64,000 nt of DNA from Eubacterium_U album (GTDB lineage: Bacteria > Bacillota > Clostridia > Lachnospirales > Lachnospiraceae). The stretch is taken from contig NZ_JAODBU010000002.1 in the NCBI RefSeq assembly GCF_025336545.1, positions 434,001 through 498,000 of the forward strand, read 5' to 3'. Shown here one piece after another: positions 26,888 through 35,213 of this stretch (positions within the stretch are counted from its first letter, which is position 1; every line of letters starts with the position of its first letter). A model generated the notes under the pieces. It saw nothing but the letters and a program-made list of their open reading frames with translations. It was not told the origin of the DNA and searched no databases. The position numbers and the translations under genes are program-made.

Positions 26888-28246
26888 ATGAATATAATCA
26901 TAGTTGGCTGTGGTAAAGTTGGAAAAAATCTGGCTGCACAGTTGAGCAAAGAGGATAATAGTATCTGCGTTGTTGACATTGATGGAAATGTTGTTCACAA
27001 GTTAGCTGACACTTATGATGTTATGGGAATTATCGGTAACGGTGCAAGTTATAGCGTTTTACAGGAAGCCGGTCTTGAATATGCTGATTTATTAATCGCT
27101 GTAACTAAGTCTGACGAAGTAAATCTTTTATGCTGCATGATTGCAAAAAAAGGAAGCAACTGTAACACAATTGCCAGAGTCAGAAATCCTATATATAACA
27201 AAGAACGTCATTTTCTTCAGGAAGAATTAGGATTATCCATGATTATTAATCCTGAATTTATTTCAGCAACTGAAATTTCACGTATTTTGTGTTTTCCAAA
27301 TGCAATTGATGTTGATCTATTTTCAAAAGGACGAGCTGAAATGATTCGTTTTAGAATTCCTAAGGATTCTGTTCTTGATAATGTACATATAAAAGATTTA
27401 TCATCCCGTATATTTGCAGGTGTTCTTATATGTGCTATTGAAAGGGATAATGAAGTAACAATCCCAACAGGTGATTTTGTTTTAAAATCAGGAGATGTTG
27501 TATCAATGATGTCTTCTAGACAGACAACCATTGACTTCTTCCATTTTATTAATTTCCATACTCACGAAGTTAAAAATGCGATGATTGTTGGTGGTGGAAA
27601 AATTGCTGTATATTTAGCACAAATGCTTTTGAAGTTAAAGATTTCAGTAAAAATAATCGAACATGACCCTGCACGTTGCCAGGAATTGTGTGAAATGCTA
27701 CCTAATGCTACTATCATTTGCGGTGACGGAACAGACAATACTCTTCTTATTGAAGAACGAATAGACCAGACAGATGCATTAGTTACATTAACTAATTATG
27801 ATGAAGAAAATATACTTCTTGCTTTATTTGCTCAAAAGAGAGTAAAAACTAAAGTTGTGTCAAAAATAAATCGTTCACAGTTAACTGAAGTGGTTCATAA
27901 TTTAAATTTAGACAGTGTTATTTATCCTAAAAATCTTTGTACTGAACGAATTTTACAATATGTACGTGCAAAGCAAAATGCCATTGGAAGTAATATCGTT
28001 ACTCTATATAGATTATGTGACGATAAGGTTGAAGCTTTGGAATTTAACATTGCCGAGAAATCAAAACTGACAGGTGTTCCTTTGAAAGACCTTAATATAA
28101 AAAAGGGTGTATTAATTTGTTGTATAACCCGTGATGATAAATTAATTATTCCGGGTGGAGATGATGTAATTGCTCCTGGTGACTCAATGATTATAGTTAC
28201 AACTCTTTTAGGCTTAAAAGACGCTAGGGATATTTTGGAGGATTAA
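26888..28246 (+). CDS. trkA: Trk potassium uptake regulatory subunit TrkA
   Basis: Cytoplasmic RCK protein of 452 residues with two RCK_N/RCK_C repeats: NIIIVGCGKVGKNLAAQL (first Rossmann dinucleotide site, residues 2-19) and NAMIVGGGKIAVYLAQML (second, about 230). It gates the TrkH channel in response to nucleotides. The ATG at 26888 begins the Rossmann strand. An upstream in-frame ATG would add 13 unrelated residues. It is followed after 9 bp by trkH. Confidence 0.95.
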   Translation: MNIIIVGCGKVGKNLAAQLSKEDNSICVVDIDGNVVHKLADTYDVMGIIGNGASYSVLQEAGLEYADLLIAVTKSDEVNLLCCMIAKKGSNCNTIARVRNPIYNKERHFLQEELGLSMIINPEFISATEISRILCFPNAIDVDLFSKGRAEMIRFRIPKDSVLDNVHIKDLSSRIFAGVLICAIERDNEVTIPTGDFVLKSGDVVSMMSSRQTTIDFFHFINFHTHEVKNAMIVGGGKIAVYLAQMLLKLKISVKIIEHDPARCQELCEMLPNATIICGDGTDNTLLIEERIDQTDALVTLTNYDEENILLALFAQKRVKTKVVSKINRSQLTEVVHNLNLDSVIYPKNLCTERILQYVRAKQNAIGSNIVTLYRLCDDKVEALEFNIAEKSKLTGVPLKDLNIKKGVLICCITRDDKLIIPGGDDVIAPGDSMIIVTTLLGLKDARDILED

Positions 28247-28255
28247 CATAAAGTC

Positions 28256-29695
28256 ATGAATTATTCAATTATACGATATATTTTAGGAATTGTATTAAAA
28301 CTTGAAGGCATATTAATGTGTCTGCCTTTGATTGTGGGCATAATTTATTCTGAAAAATCAGCATACTCTTATGTAATTACCATTGCTATGTGTCTGATTA
28401 TTGGTACTATTCTTAGTCACAAGAAACCAAAAGATACAGAATTTTATGCAACAGAAGGTTACATAACAGTTTCATTAAGCTGGGTAATTTTAAGTATATT
28501 TGGTTGTCTTCCATTTGTTATAAGTGGAGAGATACCTTCAATGGTAGATGCCTTATTTGAAACCATCTCCGGTTTCACAACTACAGGAGCAAGTATTTTA
28601 TCTGATGTTGAAGCTTTATCCTATTGTAATAATATGTGGAGATGCTTTACGCATTGGATTGGTGGTATGGGAGTTCTGGTTTTTATACTTGCGATTCTCC
28701 CAATGCGTGGTGGACAGCGAATGTATCTTATGAAAGCAGAGAGTCCCGGACCTTCTGTTGAAAAACTTGTACCAAAAGTTAGAAATACTGCAATGATTTT
28801 ATATGGGATATATACTGTTATGACTTTTATTGAAGTACTACTTCTTCTTATATCAGGTATGCCGTTATTTGATGCTTTAACTACATCTTTTGGTACTGCC
28901 GGTACAGGTGGATTTGGAATAAAAAATGACAGTATAACCGGATATAACTCATCGATTCAGATTATAGTAACTGTTTTTATGATATTATTTGGTTTAAACT
29001 TTAATATATACTATCTTATTTTATGTAAAAAATTTAAACAGGCACTACATTCTGAAGAATTAAAAGCTTACCTTTTAGTAATTTTTGCAACTATAGGAAT
29101 TATTACTTTTAATATTCGTAGTTTTTTCCCAACTATAGGTGAAGCATTAAAACATGCGGCATTCCAGGTTGGTTCAATTATTACTACAACAGGATTTTCG
29201 ACCACAAATTTTGATTTATGGCCACAAGTATCCAAAACAATTCTTATTATGCTAATGTTTATGGGTGCCTGTGCCGGAAGTACAGGTGGTGGTATTAAGG
29301 TTTCACGACTTTTAATATTAATCAAAACATTAAAAAAAGAATTATTTACTATTGTTCATCCTCGCGGAGTCAAAAAAATAACTATGGACAAACGACCTAT
29401 TGAACATGAAACAGTACGTTTAACAAATATTTTTATGGTTGCATACATATTTATTTTGGCATTTTCAATTTTACTTATCGGCATTGATAATTTAGACTTC
29501 ACAACTAATTTCACAGCCGTAGCTGCCACATTAAATAATATTGGTCCCGGATTAGAACTTGTTGGACCTACCCGTAATTTTGGACTATTTTCTGATTTTT
29601 CAAAATTTATTTTAATGTTTGATATGTTAGCCGGACGACTTGAAATTTTCCCTATGTTAATGCTTTTTGCACCAATTTCGTGGAAAAGACAATAG
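28256..29695 (+). CDS. trkH: Trk potassium uptake channel TrkH
   Basis: 479-residue membrane protein with four pore loops, each carrying a selectivity-filter glycine: TTTGAS, GTAGTGGFG, TTTGFSTT and NNIGPG. The Arg in the RLEIFPMLML end segment is typical. It imports potassium with TrkA as cytoplasmic gate. Same transcript as trkA, ended by the large hairpin at 29782-29875. Confidence 0.95.
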   Translation: MNYSIIRYILGIVLKLEGILMCLPLIVGIIYSEKSAYSYVITIAMCLIIGTILSHKKPKDTEFYATEGYITVSLSWVILSIFGCLPFVISGEIPSMVDALFETISGFTTTGASILSDVEALSYCNNMWRCFTHWIGGMGVLVFILAILPMRGGQRMYLMKAESPGPSVEKLVPKVRNTAMILYGIYTVMTFIEVLLLLISGMPLFDALTTSFGTAGTGGFGIKNDSITGYNSSIQIIVTVFMILFGLNFNIYYLILCKKFKQALHSEELKAYLLVIFATIGIITFNIRSFFPTIGEALKHAAFQVGSIITTTGFSTTNFDLWPQVSKTILIMLMFMGACAGSTGGGIKVSRLLILIKTLKKELFTIVHPRGVKKITMDKRPIEHETVRLTNIFMVAYIFILAFSILLIGIDNLDFTTNFTAVAATLNNIGPGLELVGPTRNFGLFSDFSKFILMFDMLAGRLEIFPMLMLFAPISWKRQ

Positions 29696-29781
29696 TTCGA
29701 AATGTATGTTTTAAAATAAATTGAATTTGCAGTTAAACATTCATAGAACGTATAAGTATTACGTTTAATATCCTTATACAA

Positions 29782-29875
29782 AACAGGCACTACATACTGA
29801 ACAGACCCCCAAAAAGTTAAAATTCCAGTTATAACTTTTTAGAGTCGGCTCACTTGCAGTGCCTGTTTTTATTAT
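29782..29875. terminator. bidirectional terminator with nested IS-end-like repeats
   Basis: AAACAGGCACT pairs with AGTGCCTGTTT, flanked by T runs on both strands, so it can stop trkH and the opposite DUF3006-like gene. Inside lies a smaller inverted pair TGAaCaGACcCccAAAAAGT / ACTTTTTagAGTCgGcTCA about 56 bp long that resembles the two ends of an IS3-type element brought together. Confidence 0.7.
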
Positions 29876-30117
29876 CAACTGTATATCGACGGTTCAACAA
29901 TAACTTTTTCTTCTTTTTCATTCATTTTTTCCATACGATGTTTTCTAAGAAATTCTTCATCTGTGTCCATAGAATATTTTCCCGTTATTTCCTTCTTTAT
30001 TACATTTCCTTCTGTTGCTTCTTCCGGAATCTTCTTTTTCTGAATAACGTACTCTTTTCCATTCGTGTCTTCACAAACTACCATTGCGTCCTCAAATCTC
30101 ATTATTATCAGCTTCAC
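29875..30117 (-). CDS. DUF3006-like small protein
   Basis: 80 residues. The start MKLIIMRFEDAMVVCEDTNG and the following strand-rich region with GNVI match the pattern of DUF3006 proteins (RFEG..AVCE), which are small beta-barrel-like proteins of unknown role, often linked to MBL-fold hydrolases. The charged C-terminus (EEFLRKHRMEKMNEKEEK) is helical. The GTG at 30117 has only a weak ribosome binding site. An internal ATG at 30102 is the alternative. Confidence 0.6.
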   Translation of the reverse strand: MKLIIMRFEDAMVVCEDTNGKEYVIQKKKIPEEATEGNVIKKEITGKYSMDTDEEFLRKHRMEKMNEKEEKVIVEPSIYS

Positions 30118-30143
30118 TTTTTAGTCCGTCCCTTCCTGCATTT

Positions 30144-30215
30144 CAAAACACAATGATTAGAATTACCTTTGTGTTTTGCAACATCTATACTATAAATTTA
30201 CCTATTAATTGTAAA
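30144..30215 (-). promoter_or_regulatory. promoter and inverted repeat of the DUF3006-like gene
   Basis: TTTACA (30215-30210), 17-bp spacer, TAGTAT (30192-30187) on the minus strand, followed by perfect 10-bp inverted arms CAAAACACAA/TTGTGTTTTG (30144-30153 and 30169-30178) covering the start of the transcript: an operator or leader hairpin. The rest of the gap to 30463 is AT-rich, with a TATACT box near 30440 for the lipase gene. Confidence 0.5.
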
Positions 30216-30463
30216 TATCTTATAGAATAAATTACTATTGCATAAATTAAATCTCGACATTTTACAATTAATTATAGTAAGTATACTATTTTTTATATTC
30301 ATTTTCAAGAACGGCATAATCAGGAACAATATGTTTATTAGCATTTTTACTTTTAATAATATAAATTTTTTCTCTTTTCAAAAATTATAATAAACATTAC
30401 ATTTCAGTTCTTTTTTGCTTTTTTAAACATATATTTAATTTATACTTAGTATAAGGATTTAAA

Positions 30464-31324
30464 ATGGATTACGGATTAGCTTTATCTGGTGGTGGTGCAA
30501 GAGGAAGTGCTCACATCGGAATTTTAATGGCTCTCGCTGAAGAAAATATGTTGCCCTCTTCAATCGCAGGAACGAGTGCCGGAAGTATTATCGCCGGTTT
30601 ATATGCGGCAAATGTTTCTATTGATACTATGCAAAAAATTGCCCAGATTTTAACTTCTCACCCAACTACTATATTAGACCCGGATATTATTGGAATGCTT
30701 TTATTTTTTCCTCAATTTTTAACTTGTCGCAAGCAGCATTTAACGGGGTTATTAAAAGGGCATAAACTTAATAACTTTCTTTGCTCTTATACTGATGGTA
30801 AAGATATTTCTGACTTAACTACTCCCCTTATAATTCCTACCGTGGATTTAATTTCTGGTAATACAATTGCATTTACTAATTCTGAAATAAAATATCCTAC
30901 CGAAAACGTCATTTGGAAAAAGAGCGGAAAACTATGTGACATTATTACCGCAAGTTGCTCTGTCCCCGGGATATTTCGTCCTGTCAAAATGAGCAAGTAC
31001 TACCTGGTTGATGGTGGTGTCACCCACAACCTTCCGGTAAATCTTTTAATGTCCACAGGCGTTGACAAAATTATTGCTGTTGACATTGGTGTAGATTATA
31101 AAACTCCTCACAACAATTCTATTACTGAAATTCTCTCTCATTCTTTTTCTATTATGTCTTACAATTTGAAAACATGCCTTTCTCAGGGAGAACGACTTTT
31201 ACTTGAACCTTCACTTGATAAAAATGCCGGTCTTTTAACTTTTAATATGATTAATGACTGTATAAAAGCCGGATATGTTTACGGCAAAAAGATGATTCCT
31301 AAAATTAAAGACGCTTTGAAATAA
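30464..31324 (+). CDS. patatin-like phospholipase (RssA/YchK type)
   Basis: 286 residues. It has the oxyanion motif LSGGGARGSAHIG at the N-terminus, the nucleophile elbow GTSAGS (Ser about residue 39) and the Asp of the dyad in DGGVTHN (about residue 184). A cytoplasmic serine lipase/esterase whose natural substrate is not evident. AAGGAT precedes the ATG. Monocistronic, and followed by the tandem repeat array. Confidence 0.9.
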   Translation: MDYGLALSGGGARGSAHIGILMALAEENMLPSSIAGTSAGSIIAGLYAANVSIDTMQKIAQILTSHPTTILDPDIIGMLLFFPQFLTCRKQHLTGLLKGHKLNNFLCSYTDGKDISDLTTPLIIPTVDLISGNTIAFTNSEIKYPTENVIWKKSGKLCDIITASCSVPGIFRPVKMSKYYLVDGGVTHNLPVNLLMSTGVDKIIAVDIGVDYKTPHNNSITEILSHSFSIMSYNLKTCLSQGERLLLEPSLDKNAGLLTFNMINDCIKAGYVYGKKMIPKIKDALK

Positions 31325-31328
31325 CTTT

Positions 31329-31593
31329 GTTATACGCACGGCCTCGCCGTTCATAACACTTCGAATCCGCTTCGCTTCTTCTCAGTGATTATGCATTCGC
31401 CGACTCTTACTCTTTATCTTTTTTTGTTATACCCATGGCTTCGCCATGTAATCACTTCGAATCCGCTTCGCTTCTTCTCAGTGATTATGCATTCGCCGAC
31501 TCTTACTCTTTATCTTTTTTTGTTATACCCATGGCTTCGCCATGTAATCACTTCGAATCCGCTTCGCTTCTTCTCAGTGATTATGCATTCGCC
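31329..31593. repeat. 96-bp tandem repeat array, 2.7 copies
   Basis: Copy 1 (31329-31425, diverged at its start), copy 2 (31426-31521) and partial copy 3 (31522-31593) share the same 96-bp unit. Each unit holds two inverted repeats: CATGGC-ttc-GCCATG, and TAATCACT...AGTGATTA with a GC-richer interior. An ORF read through the array is just translated repeat. Confidence 0.9.
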
Positions 31594-31641
31594 AAATACT
31601 TTCAGCTTTTTTTGCAAGCAAAAAGCTGAAAGTATTTGGCT
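31592..31641. repeat. long palindrome closing the repeat array
   Basis: GCCAAATACTTTCAGCTTTTT pairs perfectly with its complement across about 8 bases. Directly after it GCGTATAACAAG (31646-31657) is the inverse of TTGTTATACGC at the start of the array (31328-31338), so the whole array is bounded by inverted ends. Confidence 0.8.
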
Positions 31642-31656
31642 CATTGCGTATAACAA

Positions 31657-31700
31657 GAAAAGCCTTTCAAATAGATTATTTCTACTTGAAAGGCTTCTTT
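31657..31700. terminator. hairpin terminator at the end of the small-ORF region
   Basis: AAGCCTTTCAAgTAG pairs with CTAtTTGAAAGGCTT, with TTTTC following on the minus strand and CTTT on the plus strand. It begins right after the stop of the minus-strand ORF at 31699. Confidence 0.75.
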
Positions 31701-31818
31701 AGTGAACAGGTCGTTCCACTTGTAATTCCCCAATTACATTATTATTTTGTATACACCTCATACGGAAAACCTGTCTCTTATTAGTCCCAATACATATATT
31801 TCCAAATGCTACACTCAA
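31699..31818 (-). CDS. candidate small ORF, 39 codons
   Basis: A TTG start at 31818, six bases after AGAAGG, opens a 39-codon frame containing GNICIGTNKRQVFRMRCIQN and ending VERPVH immediately before a terminator. I recognise no family. The frame stays open beyond the start in a way that could also be the remains of a longer gene. The position between a box array, a promoter and a terminator is the main support. Confidence 0.3.
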   Translation of the reverse strand: MSVAFGNICIGTNKRQVFRMRCIQNNNVIGELQVERPVH

Positions 31819-31893
31819 CGTGTACCTTCTAATTGTTAATTATTTGTTGACGATTGAAATTAATGTTTTCAAATCGTATCTGTTAAACTTATT

Positions 31894-31956
31894 CTATTTG
31901 AAGAAAAATTTAATTATTCTCCAAATTGTATCCATTGCACATGTATCAATAAACAT
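31894..31956 (-). CDS. candidate 20-residue peptide gene beside a LytTR system
   Basis: ATG at 31956 with AGAGG eight bases upstream. The product MFIDTCAMDTIWRIIKFFFK is amphipathic with one Cys and a basic/aromatic C-terminus. A promoter (TTGCAG 32032-32027, 17-bp spacer, TACAAT 32009-32004) starts about 40 bp upstream and the -35 lies at the edge of the GTTAAG box array. Such peptides can be signals or modulators for adjacent AgrC-like kinases. This is inference and no homologue is recognised. Confidence 0.35.
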   Translation of the reverse strand: MFIDTCAMDTIWRIIKFFFK

Positions 31957-32019
31957 ATCTTTTACCTCTTCCAAACTTACTTGTTTGTTTCTTTCTAAAT
32001 TTAATTGTATCTAATATTT

Positions 32020-32113
32020 CTTTTAACTGCAATCCATATGTTCTTAACGCAGTTTTTTTGTTCTTAACGTAGTAAAATCTGTTACGAGCGTAAGTTTTCT
32101 GTTCTTAACTTAA
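32020..32113 (-). promoter_or_regulatory. array of four GTTAAG boxes with 20/21/41-bp spacing (LytTR-type)
   Basis: On the minus strand GTTAAGAAC occurs at 32101-32109, 32060-32068 and 32040-32048, with a related AGTTAAAAG at about 32020-32028. Core-to-core distances are 41, 20 and 21 bp, all multiples of about two helical turns. The core matches the GTTAAG of AgrA-type binding sites (ACAGTTAAG). A promoter follows at 32032-32004. Confidence 0.55.
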
Positions 32114-32223
32114 TCATTTTCTTTACTAACACATCTACTTCTACATAACCTTCTTACTATCTTTAATTAATCATTAACTTACTTTATCCGCTAACCTTTA
32201 TATTCACGACCCGTTCAATAAAA

Positions 32224-33513
32224 TTAAATTAGCATTTCTAACAAAAATCTGCCATCAACATATTTGATTTGCATTGTGCCGTTATATTTATCCACTACCC
32301 TCCTTATGTTTGAAATACCATATCCATGGTTCTTTTTGTCCTTCTTTGATGTATTTATATTTTTCACATCCACCGGCTGTGATGTATTTTCTATTTTTAA
32401 AATTATTCTCTTTTTGTGGTTCTGAATTGTTATTCCTAATTCTTTCTTTCCTTCAAATCGACTAAAAGCCTCTTTAACATTATCCAATGAATTTGCCAGA
32501 ATAATACATAAATCAGTTTGTTCTATTCCTACTGACTGTGGGAATTTTCCAAGAATCTGAATTTTAACATCATCACCATTTTCCTGTTTGATTGCCTGTA
32601 CTTCGCCATTAATAATGTAATCCGCAACCACATTTCCTGTCTTATACGTAAAATGTACATCTTTTCTATTTATTAGTTCATTTACATAGTCTCTTGCCTG
32701 CTCAACATCATTTTCATTTAACAATGCTGATATTGCATTATAATGCTTATTAACATCATGCCTGAAAGCCCTTAATTCACTATCTTCCGTTATAAGTCTC
32801 TCATAATAATTTTTTTGGTATTTCATACACTCTTCATTCAAATCATTAATTTCCATTAAGATTTTTCTTGAGTTTACTACATACACAAACATAACACTCA
32901 TTGCAATTATTATGACTAAAAATATAACTGCTACAATCATTGCCATTCTTTGAATGCTCAATGTCATTTCACCTAAATAAGCACCCTGAATACATGCAAC
33001 TACAATTCCTAAAGTTCCCATTACAGCGATAACAAAAATAAGTTCTTTAATCTTTATATTCCTTATTACCTCAGCAATATCTTTTCTTCGTTTATACAAA
33101 AATATTGCTGCCATAAAAATTACTATAACTCCTATACAATTACCATAGATATAAATTTTTCGTTCATAATCAGCATAATCATTTCCAAGTGAAGTAATTC
33201 CAACCAGTATCAGCCAAACCATTAAATCTATAAGCGATACTAAAACAAACTCTATAATGAATCCTCTTATAATAGTCTGTATTTTTTCATCAAACAGCAC
33301 TAAAAGAATTACTATCTGAAATAAAATTTCTGCCGTTACGGTAGGCTTATTTACATTAAACAAATAAGCAGCCGTCAAACCTAAAATAGGTATTATTGCA
33401 TATTTTAATTTACTCTTTCGTAAATTAAATCCCATAATGCCAATTGGAAATACTATGTATTTAATGAAGCTTAAAAATGTACTTAACACCTTTAATCCAT
33501 AAATCATCAGCAA
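32224..33513 (-). CDS. GHKL-type sensor histidine kinase (AgrC-like)
   Basis: 429 residues: six to seven membrane spans in the first 215 residues, a coiled linker, the phospho-acceptor region ELRAFRHDVNKHYNAI (His252), and a GHKL ATPase with NSLDNVKEAF (N box) and HGYGISNIRRVV (G box). It probably senses a peptide from outside. It overlaps the regulator gene by 7 bp, forming a regulator-kinase operon. No agrB/agrD is adjacent, but box array and small ORFs lie just downstream. Confidence 0.9.
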   Translation of the reverse strand: MLMIYGLKVLSTFLSFIKYIVFPIGIMGFNLRKSKLKYAIIPILGLTAAYLFNVNKPTVTAEILFQIVILLVLFDEKIQTIIRGFIIEFVLVSLIDLMVWLILVGITSLGNDYADYERKIYIYGNCIGVIVIFMAAIFLYKRRKDIAEVIRNIKIKELIFVIAVMGTLGIVVACIQGAYLGEMTLSIQRMAMIVAVIFLVIIIAMSVMFVYVVNSRKILMEINDLNEECMKYQKNYYERLITEDSELRAFRHDVNKHYNAISALLNENDVEQARDYVNELINRKDVHFTYKTGNVVADYIINGEVQAIKQENGDDVKIQILGKFPQSVGIEQTDLCIILANSLDNVKEAFSRFEGKKELGITIQNHKKRIILKIENTSQPVDVKNINTSKKDKKNHGYGISNIRRVVDKYNGTMQIKYVDGRFLLEMLI

Positions 33514-34187
33514 AACCTCGCATTCTCTATACAGAAGCTTGTGTATTTTTTCTCGACAGACGCTTTTAATCTGCTACTAATCTGAAGAACCGTGCCTCCA
33601 TGCATATACACTTTACCATTCTTCATTTCTTCCACCTGCTCCATGTTAACCAGACAGCCTCTGAAAATCTTTATAAAACCAACAGCTTCCAATCTATCCT
33701 CTAACGCTTTCATGCTTTCTCTAAGTAAAAATTCCTGTCCGTCCGTAAGATATAAATTACAATAAATATGTTCTGATTTAATGTATTCAATATTCCTGCT
33801 ATCTATACCTTCTATAAGAACTGTTCCTCTTACTATTTTTAAAGCTCTCTCTAATACTACCGGCAACTGATCTTCTATGTATTTTTTTGTAACAAATCCT
33901 ATAACATTTACTCCAAATGCCTGTGCCATCATTTCTTCATGGCTGGTTGCAAAAATAATTACTGTATTGCTCTTTGCATTCTCTAATCTTTCTTTTACTG
34001 CAATACCGCCGACCATAGGCATTTCGATATCAAGTATTAAAATATCTATGTTCTGATCAGTAATTTCCTGTCCGTCTTTATATTTTTTTATAATTGTTTC
34101 TTCGTTGTATTTCTTCGTGACGTCTTTACATACTCTCTCTATTCTTTCCCTCATTATATTATCGTCGTCACATATTCCTATAAACAT
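33507..34187 (-). CDS. LytTR-family response regulator
   Basis: 226 residues: receiver domain (about 1-118) with canonical CDDD pocket and phospho-acceptor Asp in ILILDIEMP, then a LytTR domain (about 130-220, YIKSEHIYCNLYLTDG and IFRGCLVNMEQVEEM). It is paired with the kinase encoded just downstream. Its most likely targets are the phased GTTAAG boxes at 32020-32113. Confidence 0.9.
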   Translation of the reverse strand: MFIGICDDDNIMRERIERVCKDVTKKYNEETIIKKYKDGQEITDQNIDILILDIEMPMVGGIAVKERLENAKSNTVIIFATSHEEMMAQAFGVNVIGFVTKKYIEDQLPVVLERALKIVRGTVLIEGIDSRNIEYIKSEHIYCNLYLTDGQEFLLRESMKALEDRLEAVGFIKIFRGCLVNMEQVEEMKNGKVYMHGGTVLQISSRLKASVEKKYTSFCIENARFC

Positions 34188-34509
34188 ATTTCATTTCTCC
34201 TAAATAAAAATCGTCTATATTTTATCTGTTTGTATCATTTTTATTTTTCTTATCTATAATGCATACACATTACACACAACAATGCCAATTGCATCTTACG
34301 ACCCATCATTATTTTATTAAAATACCCTACTATATATTTTAATATAAATACAAATATCTTCAACTGTTTTTTATCGACTTTTCCGATTACTTATTACTTT
34401 TCCCTACTTTTTTAATCTATCAAAATAAAATCTTTATATAAATATGTTGTTTCTATAAAAAATACCTAAAAAAACACTTTTTTGTGTAATTTCAGGTATC
34501 TCTAATTTA
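34188..34509 (-). terminator. 322-bp intergenic region with terminator of the copper chaperone gene
   Basis: At 34462-34502 the minus strand reads AGATACCT...AGGTATTTTTT with an inner ACAC/GTGT stem, ending the CopZ-like transcript. Downstream toward the regulator start there is an AT-rich stretch with a single ACAGTTGAAG box (about 34356-34365) and a TTATAG -10-like element near 34260. No gene seen. Confidence 0.6.
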
Positions 34510-34767
34510 TTATTTTCTTCCAAATAATGAAAACTTCTTTTTTTCATATGGTTGTGTTTCTATCGACAATACTTTATATCCCGTATCATCAATAGCTTTC
34601 TTTACAGCATCTTCATCTATCTTGTCCTCCGAAATAATTTCCGTTATTCCCTTACCGTGAGAAGATGTTACTTTTTTTAATGGTACTGCTTTTCTTACAG
34701 CTTCATTAACATGACTTTCACACATTCCACACATCATTCCATCTACTTTCACAACTGTTTTATACAT
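34510..34767 (-). CDS. CopZ-like copper chaperone (HMA domain)
   Basis: 85 residues: one HMA domain, MYKTVVKVDGMMCGMCESHV with the CxxC site MCGMC, plus a short basic tail (KKKFSLFGRK). The ATG at 34767 has GGAGG seven bases upstream. A longer reading to 34848 would start upstream of the promoter's -10. The CsoR-type operator just upstream strongly suggests copper-responsive expression. No CopA or CsoR gene lies in the window. Confidence 0.88.
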   Translation of the reverse strand: MYKTVVKVDGMMCGMCESHVNEAVRKAVPLKKVTSSHGKGITEIISEDKIDEDAVKKAIDDTGYKVLSIETQPYEKKKFSLFGRK

Positions 34768-34785
34768 AATTAAGCCTCCATTTCC

Positions 34786-34848
34786 ATACCCTGTAGGGGT
34801 ATAGTTTTTTTCATTCCATACTATATCGCTATGATTATATATTGTCAA
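34786..34848 (-). promoter_or_regulatory. CsoR-type operator and promoter
   Basis: TTGACA (34848-34843), 17-bp spacer, TATAGT (34825-34820). Downstream, ATACCCcTACAGGGTAT (34786-34802) is a G/C-run palindrome of the kind bound by the copper repressor CsoR. Confidence 0.82.
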
Positions 34849-34888
34849 GTAAATGTAGATAATCCTTATTATTGTCTACCTTCTTCTT

Positions 34889-35133
34889 TCAAATATGCCT
34901 TTTCCTATGCAAGGTGCCATATCCAATACGGCACCCGCATAATATTTGAATGAAAAAGAAATGAGTCATTTCCTGATATAGGTGTTTTTAATATGAAACT
35001 ACAACGTAATTTCACTTTAGACATCTTATTTAACACTATTTAGTTTCCCAGACTAATTAGTGACACGGAGTTATTAAGATGTCTTCTATCAAAATATGAA
35101 CTTGTAGGCTTTTAACTGACTTATTTAAGCCTG
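34889..35133. repeat. three stacked inverted repeats in a gene-free gap
   Basis: (1) 34889-34950: TTCAAATAT...ATATTTGAA enclosing TATGC/GCATA and GGTGCC/GGCACC. (2) 35018-35093: AGACATCTTA/TTAAGATGTCT enclosing CACTATTTAGT/ACTAATTAGTG. (3) about 35107-35131: AGGCTT/AAGCCT. None has a T run, and none matches a riboswitch I know. The gap between the CopZ promoter and the tryptophan importer shows no protein gene. Confidence 0.6.
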
Positions 35134-35213
35134 TGATTGTATAATAACAAAGCTTAGTCAATTTCAAATATATTCCATGTAAAATTTATGGAAAATTTTA
35201 CATATAAAAATTG

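Noticed and set aside
29854..30156. 100-codon plus-strand ORF
   Set aside because: Antisense to the DUF3006-like gene and starts inside a terminator hairpin. Composition is T-run translation.
31328..31657. CRISPR array
   Set aside because: Repeats are 96 bp, directly abutting, without unique spacers, and no cas gene is in the window. The 30-bp repeat at 47281-47358 is coding and also has no spacers.
31385..31702. 105-codon plus-strand ORF after the patatin gene
   Set aside because: It is a translation of the 96-bp tandem repeats and palindrome, has no ribosome binding site, and repeats the same peptide. Not a gene.
34170..34345. Short plus-strand ORF starting at 34259 beside the third LytTR regulator
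   Set aside because: No ribosome binding site or promoter, and a His/Thr composition from AT-rich DNA. Not supported.
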